Assembly (NCBI GenBank): GCA_035650495.1
Contig: DASRHK010000119.1
Coordinates: forward strand, 7,610-71,609
DNA: 64,000 nucleotides
Direction: 5' to 3'
From: DASRHK01 sp035650495
GTDB lineage: Bacteria > Pseudomonadota > Gammaproteobacteria > Nevskiales > Nevskiaceae
Part shown: positions 8,893 through 17,043 of the stretch, piece by piece
Layout of the letters: each line of letters begins with the position of its first letter
How positions within the stretch are numbered: the first letter of the stretch is position 1
Made by a program: the position numbers and the translations under genes
Notes under the pieces: model-generated
The model's input: only the letters and a program-made list of their open reading frames with translations
Databases searched by the model: none
What the model was told of the DNA's origin: nothing

Positions 8893-11279
8893 CAGTAATT
8901 GAGGCTCAGCGTGAGGCGTATCGCACGCGGCTGGTTGCCGACATAGATCGGCGCGCCCGGCGTGGTCAGGCCGAACACCGCGACGTGCTTGTCGAACAGG
9001 TTGGTGACGCTGAAGTTGATCTCGGGCCGGTACTTCCAGTCCGGTCTCGTGATGTTGAGCGAAACGTTGTGCAGCACGAACCCCGGGAGCGGGACGTCGT
9101 TCTGCAGGATGTTGTGGCTCGGTCCGCGATAGGACAGCGAGTAGGAGCCAATGAACTGGAAGCCCGCCAGGCTCGAGCGCTGCGAAAGCACGCCCGACGC
9201 GCTGACGAACGGCGTCGCCGGCATGCGCGTCCCCGGACCCACGTCGCCCTTGTCCGAAGTGAACGCCTCGGTCGTGCGCGAATCGACGTACGCGCCGTTC
9301 ACGTCGGCAGAGAAATTCCACGGCAGCAATGCGGCGATCCTGCCTTCGACGCCCTGGCTGCGTGCGGCGCCGACGTTGTCGGTGTAGCCGAGAATGCCCT
9401 GCTTGAGCTGCAGGATCTGAGGCTGCTTCCAGTCGATGTAGAAGCCGGTGACATCCGCGATCAGCCTGCCTTTCAGCCAATCGGTACGCACGCCGACCTC
9501 GTAGTTCCACAGGTGATCGGAATGGAACGTCAGCGGGATGCCCAGCGCGGTGGACTCGTAACCGGTCACGCCATTGATGCCGCCAAAGCGGAAGCCGCGG
9601 ACCGCCGACGCGTACACCGAGAGCTTGCGGCTCGGCCTCCAGGTCAGCGCAAGCTTCGGATTGAAGCCTCGATCGATCTGGATCGTGTCGATGGGCGCGA
9701 GCACGGAGGCCACCGTCTCCGGCAGCGGCACGGCGTCGCTGGTGTCCGGAAGGATGATGCCCTGTTCGGCGGCGCTGTCGATGCCGTGTGTCTTCTGATC
9801 GTAGACGCGGCCGCCGAGATCCAGCTCGACGGTGTCGAAGAACGTGCGCTTGAGATCGACGAATGCCGCCTTCTCGATCGCGAGCGCGTCGATCAGCGCG
9901 GTGTCGGAGACTTCCGTGAACGCGAAGCCCGGCCGATTGAGCAGAGTCCGGATCGCATCGAACACGGGGTTCAGCTGGTCGGGCAGCGCCGTCGCGGCCG
10001 CAGTGGTCACGATCGTGTTCAGCGCCAGGTGCTGGTCGGAATGCATGTAGAACAGGCCGATCACATAGTCGATCCCCCACACCGGCTCGCGGGAGACCAG
10101 TCGAACCTCGCCCGTCGGCTGCTTTGCGCTGCTGACGAACGGCTCGTAGGCCACCACGGGCGTGCTCGACAGGGCGAGCGAGGGCGTGAGATCGGTGACG
10201 CTCGTGCTCTTGAGCTCGAGCTGGTTGGCCAGCACCATCAGATCGGCGAAGCCGAAACCCCAGATGCCCTTCAAGCCATACAGCTTCACGCGCGAGTCGG
10301 TGGGGGTTGCGTGGCGCGAGTTCTCCCGGGTGCTCGCCGAGACGTCCGTCTCGACCTGGCTCGCCGCGACGTGCAGCTCGCGGAAAAAGTAGCTCGCCTC
10401 GATCGACAAGCGGTCCAGCGGCTGAAGCAGGACGGCGCCGCGCGCCTGCACCCGGCGCGATGAATTCGTGTCGGTGCGACCGTTGTCCGGCTCGTCGATC
10501 CAGCCGGGCGTCTTGCGGTAGATGCCCGTCCCGCGGATCGCCATCACGCTGCCGACCGGTACATTGACCATCCCGCCGTATTCCCGCTCGAAGCTCTCGC
10601 TGTCGGCAATCCTGCCGCCGCTCGCCGATAGCTTGAGTTGCGTCACGTGCAGCTGGGGCGCATTGGGTACGTAGCGGACCGCGCCCGACAGCGCCGAGCC
10701 ACCGAACAACGTGCCTTGCGGGCCTTTGAGCACCTCGACCGTCTGCAGATCGAAAGGCTCGACATCGGCGAGCACCGAGAGCACGGACGGATTGGTCAGC
10801 GACACATCCTCCAGGAACAGGCCAGTCGGCCGCGTGTAGATGTTGTTGCGGGAATCGGCCGAGATGCCGCGGATGGACAGGTAGTTGCCGTCTTCATTCT
10901 CGCCGCTGTTCAGCGTCACCCCGGGCGAGAACTGCACGATCTGGGCAAGCGACTTGAATCCGCGCTTCTCCAGATCGTCGCCGCGGAACGCGTTGATGCT
11001 GATCGGCACCTCGCGCGAGGCTTCCTTGCGCTTGGTCGCGGTGACGACGACATCCTCGAGCTTGGTGGCGCCGTCGGGCTCGGTCGACGCGGGCACCGGC
11101 TCTTGCGGCTCGGACACCTGCACCGGAACGGTGGGCAGCGTCTCGGGCGGCGCCTGCGTTGCATCCGGCTGCGGTGCCGCGTCCTGCGCGCGCGCATGCA
11201 TGGCGACCGCGAAGCTCACCGCCACCAGCGTCCCCTTCCATTTGAACTGCGTCATCCCCGTCGCACCCGCAGCCTGCAT
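8892..11279 (-). CDS. TonB-dependent outer-membrane receptor
   Basis: A 795-residue receptor. Its signal peptide ends near MHARAQDA, followed by a Pro-rich linker, a TonB-box-like region (EDVVVTATKRKE), a plug domain (about residues 80-200, with LKGPQGTLFGGSALSGAVRY) and a beta-barrel ending in the aromatic residue of TLSLNY. It moves large or scarce substrates across the outer membrane using TonB energy. It heads a six-gene operon of hydrolases, and with no siderophore gene nearby a carbon or nitrogen source is more likely than iron. ATG at 11279 is the first start; ATG at 11255 would give a more standard signal peptide. An operator palindrome lies 17 bases upstream. Confidence 0.95.
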   Translation of the reverse strand: MQAAGATGMTQFKWKGTLVAVSFAVAMHARAQDAAPQPDATQAPPETLPTVPVQVSEPQEPVPASTEPDGATKLEDVVVTATKRKEASREVPISINAFRGDDLEKRGFKSLAQIVQFSPGVTLNSGENEDGNYLSIRGISADSRNNIYTRPTGLFLEDVSLTNPSVLSVLADVEPFDLQTVEVLKGPQGTLFGGSALSGAVRYVPNAPQLHVTQLKLSASGGRIADSESFEREYGGMVNVPVGSVMAIRGTGIYRKTPGWIDEPDNGRTDTNSSRRVQARGAVLLQPLDRLSIEASYFFRELHVAASQVETDVSASTRENSRHATPTDSRVKLYGLKGIWGFGFADLMVLANQLELKSTSVTDLTPSLALSSTPVVAYEPFVSSAKQPTGEVRLVSREPVWGIDYVIGLFYMHSDQHLALNTIVTTAAATALPDQLNPVFDAIRTLLNRPGFAFTEVSDTALIDALAIEKAAFVDLKRTFFDTVELDLGGRVYDQKTHGIDSAAEQGIILPDTSDAVPLPETVASVLAPIDTIQIDRGFNPKLALTWRPSRKLSVYASAVRGFRFGGINGVTGYESTALGIPLTFHSDHLWNYEVGVRTDWLKGRLIADVTGFYIDWKQPQILQLKQGILGYTDNVGAARSQGVEGRIAALLPWNFSADVNGAYVDSRTTEAFTSDKGDVGPGTRMPATPFVSASGVLSQRSSLAGFQFIGSYSLSYRGPSHNILQNDVPLPGFVLHNVSLNITRPDWKYRPEINFSVTNLFDKHVAVFGLTTPGAPIYVGNQPRAIRLTLSLNY

Positions 11280-11295
11280 CCACGTCGACGCTACA

Positions 11296-11315
11296 ATACA
11301 TTTCTGTATCTTGCA
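11296..11315. promoter_or_regulatory. Operator-like palindrome between the TonB operon and purU
   Basis: The sequence ATACATTTCTGTATCTTGCA contains the inverted repeat ATACA-N4-TGTAT. It matches 17 of 20 bases of the site at 18314-18333 in front of soxB. It lies in the 97-base divergent spacer, just upstream of the receptor gene. It is AT-rich in a GC-rich region and probably binds the TetR regulator encoded at 18380-19024. Binding is inferred. Confidence 0.65.
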
Positions 11316-11340
11316 ACAGCGACACGGGCCGCCTGCATAC

Positions 11341-11370
11341 TTGGCACATCTGTATTGTGTGGCCTAAGAT
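11341..11370 (+). promoter_or_regulatory. Candidate sigma-70 promoter for purU, possibly giving a near-leaderless mRNA
   Basis: TTGGCA (11341-11346) and TAAGAT (11365-11370) are separated by 18 bases and fit a -35/-10 pair. Transcription would start at about 11376-11377, at or next to the purU ATG, and no Shine-Dalgarno sequence is visible. A CTGTATTG sequence in the spacer resembles half of the operator. Confidence 0.45.
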
Positions 11371-11376
11371 CGGGCC

Positions 11377-12225
11377 ATGACCGAGTTCGCGCTCCAGTTC
11401 ATCTGCCCCGACCGCATCGGCGTCCTCGCCGCCATCACGCAGCGCCTGCTCGAGGCCGGCGCCGACATCCGCGAGGCCGCGCAATTCGGCGATCCGGAGA
11501 CCGGCCTGTTCTTCATCCGCATGCGCGTGCGCCTGCAGCGCGCGACGTCGAAGAGCCAGCTGATGGCGATCCTGCAGCCCGCGATCGAGCAGTTCTCCCT
11601 GCAAGCCATTTGTTCGGATCTGTCCCAGAAGCCACGGATCATGATCGCTGTGTCGCAGCACGGCCATTGCCTGCAGCAGCTGCTCCACGCGTGGCGACAG
11701 GGCTCGCTGCACGCCGACATCACCAGCATCGTCTCCAATCACGAGACCTACGCGAGCCTCGCCGAGTGGTACGCGATCCCCTTCCACCATCTGCCGATCC
11801 GCGACGGCAACAAGGCGGCGCAGGAGCAGGCGATCCTCAAGCTCGCCGACGAGCAGAAGGTCGATCTGCTGGTGCTCGCGCGCTACATGCAGATCCTGTC
11901 GCCGCAGATGTGCGCGCAGGTGCAAGGCAAGTGCATCAACATCCATCACTCCTTCCTGCCCGGCTTCAAGGGCGCGCGGCCGTATCACCAGGCGCACGCG
12001 CGCGGCGTGAAGATCATCGGCGCCACCGCGCACTACGTGACGACCGATCTCGACGAAGGCCCGATCATCGAGCAGGACGTGCGGCGCGTGACGCACGCGA
12101 CCTCGCCCGAGGAGATGGTCGAGATCGGGCGCGAGACCGAAGCGAGCGTGCTGCTGCGCGCGGTGAAATGGCACGCCGAGCATCGCGTCATCCTCAACGG
12201 CAGCAAGACGGTGGTGTTCGCATGA
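11377..12225 (+). CDS. purU: Formyltetrahydrofolate deformylase
   Basis: PurU hydrolyses 10-formyl-THF to formate and free THF. The 282-residue protein has an N-terminal ACT domain (FICPDRIGVLAAITQRLLEAG) and a C-terminal formyl-transfer domain. The latter has the catalytic Asn and His in NIHHSFLPGFKGA and the Asp region TTDLDEGPIIEQD. Length is normal. In several bacteria purU sits with soxBDAG because sarcosine oxidase loads one-carbon units onto THF and PurU returns THF to the pool. Here it shares a stop/start overlap with the MFS gene and an operator palindrome with the rest of the cluster. Confidence 0.95.
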   Translation: MTEFALQFICPDRIGVLAAITQRLLEAGADIREAAQFGDPETGLFFIRMRVRLQRATSKSQLMAILQPAIEQFSLQAICSDLSQKPRIMIAVSQHGHCLQQLLHAWRQGSLHADITSIVSNHETYASLAEWYAIPFHHLPIRDGNKAAQEQAILKLADEQKVDLLVLARYMQILSPQMCAQVQGKCINIHHSFLPGFKGARPYHQAHARGVKIIGATAHYVTTDLDEGPIIEQDVRRVTHATSPEEMVEIGRETEASVLLRAVKWHAEHRVILNGSKTVVFA

Positions 12226-13496
12226 GCTATTCGCGCGGCTATCTGACGTGGTCACTCGTCGTGCTGTCGGCTGCCAACGTGCTCAACTACAGCGACCGCA
12301 ACGTCGTCAACATCCTGCTCGAGCCGATCAAGCGCGATCTCGCGCTCAGCGATTCGCAGGCGGGCTTGCTCACCGGGCTCGCCTTCACCGTCGTGTTCTC
12401 GCTCATGGGCGTGCCGCTCGCGCGCATCGCGGATCGCGGCCATCACGTGAAAGTCATCAGCGGCGCGATCGCGGCGTTCTCGATCATGACTGTGGCATGC
12501 GCCAATGCCACGTCGTTTGCGACCTTGCTGCTCGCGCGGATCGGCGTCGGCATCGGCGAAGCGGGCGTTGGCCCGAGCACGTCGGCGATGATCGCCGATT
12601 ATTTCTCGCCGCAGGTCCGCGCACGCGCATTCTCGGCGGTCGCGGTCACTTCCGGCCTCGGCATCATCTTCGGCATGGCGCTCGGCGGTTATCTCAGCGA
12701 TCGGGTCGGCTGGCGCGCGGTGTTCGCCATCATGGGCGCGCCCGGTGTGATCGTCGCGCTGCTCGCATACCTCACGCTGCGGGAGCCGGCGCAGGCGCTG
12801 CGCGCGGCTGCATCGCACGCCGCGCCGACCGTGAGCATCGAGGCCGCGCTGCGCGTGCTGGGATCGCGCAAGTCGTACGTCTACATGACGATTGGCCTGG
12901 CGATCGCGGCGATCGGCTCGTACGGACTTTCCGCGTGGATCCCGGCGTTCTTCATGCGCAACTACGCGATGAGCGGCACCAAGATCGGCGGCATCCTCGC
13001 GCTGTCCGGCGGCCCCGGCACCGTGATCGGCATCCTCGCGGGCGGCTGGCTGTCCGACAAGCTGTCTACGCGCGATGCGCGCTGGCCGCTGTGGCTGTTC
13101 ATGCTCGGCTTCGGCGGCACCGTACCGATCTATCTCGTGCTGCTGCTTTCCCCCAGCGCGAATCTCGGGCTCGCGCTCTCGATCCCCGCGACGATCATCG
13201 CCTGCCTGTGGATCGCGCCGGGCATGGCGTTGTCGCAGACGCTCGCGGGATCGCAATTCCGCGCAACGGCCGCAGCCATCTTCAGCCTCGCGCTCAATCT
13301 CGTCGGGCTGGGCATCGGGCCGCTCGCGGTCGGGGTGATCAGCGACGCGCTGCAGCCGATCGCCGGTGCCGAGGCGCTGCGCTATGCGCTGTGCAGCATG
13401 CTCGCGACCTTCGTGGTCGGTCTCGTGCTGTTCCAGATTGCGACGCGCTACGTGCGCGCGGATCTCGACGCGATCAAGCTGGCGGAAGCACGCTGA
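12222..13496 (+). CDS. MFS transporter (spinster-like)
   Basis: A 424-residue major facilitator with about 12 hydrophobic segments. LNYSDRNVVNILLEPIKRDL opens TM1, and the loop GVPLARIADRG is the MFS signature between TM2 and TM3. GVGIGEAGVGPSTSAMIADYF resembles spinster-like carriers that often accompany TonB receptors in catabolic clusters. Its ATG overlaps the purU stop by 4 bases. Its 3' end overlaps the 3' end of soxG on the opposite strand by 23 bases. It probably moves the cluster substrate or a product across the inner membrane; direction and substrate are unknown. Confidence 0.9.
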   Translation: MSYSRGYLTWSLVVLSAANVLNYSDRNVVNILLEPIKRDLALSDSQAGLLTGLAFTVVFSLMGVPLARIADRGHHVKVISGAIAAFSIMTVACANATSFATLLLARIGVGIGEAGVGPSTSAMIADYFSPQVRARAFSAVAVTSGLGIIFGMALGGYLSDRVGWRAVFAIMGAPGVIVALLAYLTLREPAQALRAAASHAAPTVSIEAALRVLGSRKSYVYMTIGLAIAAIGSYGLSAWIPAFFMRNYAMSGTKIGGILALSGGPGTVIGILAGGWLSDKLSTRDARWPLWLFMLGFGGTVPIYLVLLLSPSANLGLALSIPATIIACLWIAPGMALSQTLAGSQFRATAAAIFSLALNLVGLGIGPLAVGVISDALQPIAGAEALRYALCSMLATFVVGLVLFQIATRYVRADLDAIKLAEAR

Positions 13497-13977
13497 GCGT
13501 CGCCGTCCGGCGCAGCCACTCGGCAAACGCCCACGCGATGCTCACGTCGACCAGCACGCGATAGTCGTCGGTCGCCCAGCGCTGGATCATCGCCGTCGCC
13601 AACGACGCGAACCGCGTCCGCGCGAAGCGACCCGAGGCGACGATCGCGGGATCGCAACCGGCCGCGATGATGTCAGTCGCGCGTGGTCCGGTGATGCGGA
13701 AGGCGACAAGCCGATCGGAGATCTCCGTAACGAGCATTCCAGAACTGGAGCCGTAGGGCGCGCCATGCGCGCCGGCAGTCGACGAAGTGATCAACCACGC
13801 GTGCGGCTCGATGCGAACGCTGCCCTGCTCCGCGGTTCCTTCGAGCGCATTCGGCTCGCTCGGCAGCGCGCTCGGATCGGTCTGCAAGCGCCGCGACTTG
13901 CGGACGCTGATGCACTGGAGCGAGCGCTCCTCGACGATCCGCAGCTGCGCGTGATCCACGATCGGCTCACTCGACAT
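13474..13977 (-). CDS. soxG: Sarcosine oxidase gamma subunit
   Basis: A 167-residue SoxG-like subunit of heterotetrameric sarcosine oxidase, distantly related to the folate-binding GcvT fold. The C-terminal half (VTEISDRLVAFRITGPRATDIIAAGCD) and the end (YRVLVDVSIAWAFAEWLRRT) match the family. The ATG at 13977 lies inside the 3' end of soxA (11-base overlap), implying coupled translation and fitting a fixed stoichiometry. SoxG is the least conserved subunit, so identification rests partly on position behind soxB, soxD and soxA. Confidence 0.88.
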   Translation of the reverse strand: MSSEPIVDHAQLRIVEERSLQCISVRKSRRLQTDPSALPSEPNALEGTAEQGSVRIEPHAWLITSSTAGAHGAPYGSSSGMLVTEISDRLVAFRITGPRATDIIAAGCDPAIVASGRFARTRFASLATAMIQRWATDDYRVLVDVSIAWAFAEWLRRTATLSVLPPA

Positions 13978-16759
13978 GGAGGCGCTTCCCTTCCGGATCG
14001 TATGCGGCCGCGTTGACAATCGTCGCGGCGATCGACGTCTGGTGGATCGCGTCGTACACCTCGACGCCTTCGCCCATGCGCGCGCGACCGTTCTCGATCA
14101 GCGCCATTGCGACCGGCCGGCCGAGCGTCGGGCTGTGCACGGACGACGTGACCCAGCCTTGCGAGCGGCGCTTGCCGTCGGCGCCGCCGGCGACGACGTG
14201 CGCGCCCGGCGGCAACAGCGTCTGCTGGTCTTGCGCCGCAAGACCCACGAGCTGCCGGCGATTCGAGCGCAGGCCCTCGGGCGTCATCGTCGAGCGGCGG
14301 CCCGCGAAGTCTTCCGCCTTCTTCGCGATGATCTCCGCGAAGCCGATGTCCTGCGGCATCGTCGCGCCGTCGGTCTCGGTGCCGACGTGCAGGTATCCTT
14401 TCTCGATGCGCATGACCATCAATGCCTCGATGCCGAACGGCGCCGCGCCGAGATCCCTGCCGAGCTCGAGCAGTCGCTGCCAGAGCGCGGCGCCCTGCCG
14501 CCACGGCACGCTCACTTCGTAGGAGAGCTCGCCGGTGAAGCTCACGCGCATGATGCGCGCCGGCGCGTCGCCGAAGCGGCCGGATCGCGCGGTCATGTGC
14601 GGGAACGCCGCGCCAGAGAGATCGATGTCACCCACGACGCGCTCGAGCAATGCTCGCGAGCGCGGACCCGCGACCATCACCGTCGCCCACTGCGTCGTGA
14701 CCGGCTCGACGATCACGTCGAGGTCGGTCCACTCGCATTGCAGCCACTCCTCGAGCCAGTCGGTGACCCGCTCGGCGTGTCCGCTTGTCGTGCCGACCTG
14801 GAACGTCTGCTCGTCCCAGCGCGTCAGCACGCCGTCATCCATCACGATGCCGTCTTCGCCGAGCATCAGGCCGTAGCGGCAGGAGCCGGGCTTCAGCGTC
14901 TTCACGTTGTTGACGTAGATGCGCTGCAGGAACGTCGCGGCGTCGGGACCGTGCACGAGGATCTTCCCGAGCGGCGAGTAGTCGATGATGCCGACGCCGT
15001 TGCGCACGAGCTTCACTTCGCGCGCGAACGCGTCGGCTTCACGCTCGCCCGCATTCGCGAAATACGCAGGGCGCGACCAGCCGCCGTAGTCCTCCATCTT
15101 CGCGCCGAGCTCGCGCAGCAGCGCGTCGGTCGGCAACCGGCGCAGCGGCTGGTAGAACGCTTCCACGTTCGCGCCTGCCAGCGCGCCGAACGTGACGGGA
15201 TCGAACGGCGGGCGGAACTTGGTCGTGCCGACGTCGCCGGGCGCCTTGCCGACGATGCCACCGAGGATGCCGATCGCGTTGACGTTCGACGTCTTGCCCT
15301 GATCGGCCATCATCCCCGTCGTCGTGTAGCGCTTCAGATGCTCGACGGCGGAGAAGTTCTCGCGCACCGCGAGGCGCAGGTCGCCTTCGGTGACGTCGCT
15401 CGCGAAATCGACCCAGGAGTACGCCGGCGCGCGGCCGAGGCTGCTCACGTCGACGCTCCAGAGCGGCTGCACCTCGTGATCACGATCGAACGCACCCGCG
15501 GCGGCGCCGATCGCGCGCGTGCGCTGCACGGAATGATTCGGCACGAACGCATGAACGCCTTCGTCGTAGCGCAGGCCGCCGCCGGACTGCGAGAACAGAT
15601 GCACGGTCGGATTCCAGCCGCCGGAGACCAGCAGGCAATCGCACGTCGCGAACCTCGCCGTGCCGGGCAGCGCGCGACCGTTCTCATCGACGCGATGCCA
15701 CTCCACCGACGTGATCGCCTTGCCGATCGTGTTGGTCGGCGCGCACTTCCATTCGACGGCGACGCCGCGATTCGCGAGCTCGGCGATCCCGCTCGCCGAC
15801 GAATTGGCGCGCACGTCGAGGATCGCGGCAATCTCGACCCCGGCGTCGAGCAGCTTCAGCGCGGTGGTGTAAACGCTGTCGTTGTTGGTGGCCAGGACCG
15901 CGCGCCGGCCCGGCAGCACCGCGTAGCGCTGCAGATATTCCTGCGCCGCGCTCGCGAGCATCACGCCGGGACGGTCGTTGTTCGGGAACACCAGCGGACG
16001 CTCGACGGCACCGGTCGCCAGCACCACTTCCTTCGCGCGGAAATGCCAGAGACGTTGGCGGACGCTCGCATCGGACAGGCGCTGAACGGCGACGACGTAA
16101 TCGTGATCGTAGTAGCCGAATGCGGTGCAGCGATCGAGGACGCAAACGCCTTCGAGCGCCTTGGCGACGGGCTTGTCGTCGACGAGCGTGACGCGCTTCC
16201 CCGCGTTCGCCGCTGCGGCCGCGGCCTCGATGCCGGCAGCGCCGGCGCCGACGACGAGCAGGTCGACGCTCTCGTAGCGCTTGTCGTAGCGATCGGGATC
16301 CGGCTCGGTGGGACTGTGACCCAGACCGGCCGCCGCGCGGATGATCCCTTCGAACCATTTCCAGCCCGGCCAGAGGAAGGTCTTGTAGTAGAAGCCCGAC
16401 GGCATCAGAGCCTTGAACAGGCGGATGACGGCGAGCACGTCGAAGCGCGCGCTCGGCCAGCAGTTCACCGCGCGCGCTTGCAGACCGTCGAACAGCTCGA
16501 TCTGCGTCGCCTTGAGATTCGGCTCGGTGCGCGCGCCGGCGCCGAGCTGCACGAGCGTGTTCGGCTCCTCGAAGCTCGCGCCGACGATGCCGCGCGGACG
16601 GTGATACTTGAAGCTGCGCGCAGTGACGCGCACGCCGTTGGCGAGCAGCGCGGATGCGAGCGTGTCGCCCTTGAAACCGACATATTCGCGTCCGTCGAAG
16701 CAAAAGCGCAGCGGCTGGTTGCGATCGATCGCGCCGCCTTCGCGCGCGCGCAGGCTCAT
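13967..16759 (-). CDS. soxA: Sarcosine oxidase alpha subunit
   Basis: A 930-residue SoxA, within the usual range. The N-terminal region (FCFDGREYVGFKGDTLASALLANG) is the ferredoxin-like domain. A NAD-binding Rossmann segment follows (VDLLVVGAGAAGIEAAAAAANAG), and the C-terminal about 400 residues form a GcvT-like folate domain (from roughly NGVGIIDYSPLGKILVHGPDAATFL). The subunit carries NAD and the site that transfers the oxidised methyl group to THF. It overlaps soxD by 4 bases. With soxB, soxD and soxG it makes a complete enzyme converting sarcosine to glycine, methylene-THF and H2O2. Confidence 0.96.
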   Translation of the reverse strand: MSLRAREGGAIDRNQPLRFCFDGREYVGFKGDTLASALLANGVRVTARSFKYHRPRGIVGASFEEPNTLVQLGAGARTEPNLKATQIELFDGLQARAVNCWPSARFDVLAVIRLFKALMPSGFYYKTFLWPGWKWFEGIIRAAAGLGHSPTEPDPDRYDKRYESVDLLVVGAGAAGIEAAAAAANAGKRVTLVDDKPVAKALEGVCVLDRCTAFGYYDHDYVVAVQRLSDASVRQRLWHFRAKEVVLATGAVERPLVFPNNDRPGVMLASAAQEYLQRYAVLPGRRAVLATNNDSVYTTALKLLDAGVEIAAILDVRANSSASGIAELANRGVAVEWKCAPTNTIGKAITSVEWHRVDENGRALPGTARFATCDCLLVSGGWNPTVHLFSQSGGGLRYDEGVHAFVPNHSVQRTRAIGAAAGAFDRDHEVQPLWSVDVSSLGRAPAYSWVDFASDVTEGDLRLAVRENFSAVEHLKRYTTTGMMADQGKTSNVNAIGILGGIVGKAPGDVGTTKFRPPFDPVTFGALAGANVEAFYQPLRRLPTDALLRELGAKMEDYGGWSRPAYFANAGEREADAFAREVKLVRNGVGIIDYSPLGKILVHGPDAATFLQRIYVNNVKTLKPGSCRYGLMLGEDGIVMDDGVLTRWDEQTFQVGTTSGHAERVTDWLEEWLQCEWTDLDVIVEPVTTQWATVMVAGPRSRALLERVVGDIDLSGAAFPHMTARSGRFGDAPARIMRVSFTGELSYEVSVPWRQGAALWQRLLELGRDLGAAPFGIEALMVMRIEKGYLHVGTETDGATMPQDIGFAEIIAKKAEDFAGRRSTMTPEGLRSNRRQLVGLAAQDQQTLLPPGAHVVAGGADGKRRSQGWVTSSVHSPTLGRPVAMALIENGRARMGEGVEVYDAIHQTSIAATIVNAAAYDPEGKRLHVE

Positions 16760-17043
16760 GATCCGCCCTCGACGTCGGGACGCGGCGCGCCCATCGCGTA
16801 GATCGCCTTGATCTCGTGCGTCGTGGTCTGGCGCACGACGTTGAACCATTGCCGGCAGCCGCTCGCGTGCAGCCAGCGCTCGTAGTGCCAGCCCTTCGGG
16901 TTGCCGCGGAGGTACAGATATTGGGCCCACGCGGTGTCGCTCACTTCGCTGTGCGGGCCCGGTCGCGTGATGTGACTCTGGCCGCCGCACCGGAACTCGA
17001 TCTCGTCGCGCGGACCACAGAAAGGGCAATCGATCTTGAGCAT
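16756..17043 (-). CDS. soxD: Sarcosine oxidase delta subunit (zinc subunit)
   Basis: A 95-residue SoxD. The zinc ligands known from characterised heterotetrameric enzymes are present at matching positions: Cys6, Cys9, His59 and Cys63 (IDCPFCG and LHASGC). Its start overlaps the soxB stop by 1 base and its stop overlaps soxA by 4. Complete retention of the zinc site argues that the complex is functional. Confidence 0.96.
   Translation of the reverse strand: MLKIDCPFCGPRDEIEFRCGGQSHITRPGPHSEVSDTAWAQYLYLRGNPKGWHYERWLHASGCRQWFNVVRQTTTHEIKAIYAMGAPRPDVEGGS

Noticed and set aside
13474..13496. 23-base overlap of MFS and soxG 3' ends as a possible frameshift or misassembly
   Set aside because: Both proteins end with family-like C-termini and convergent 3' overlaps of this size are common, as also seen between the MTI phosphorylase and acpS.
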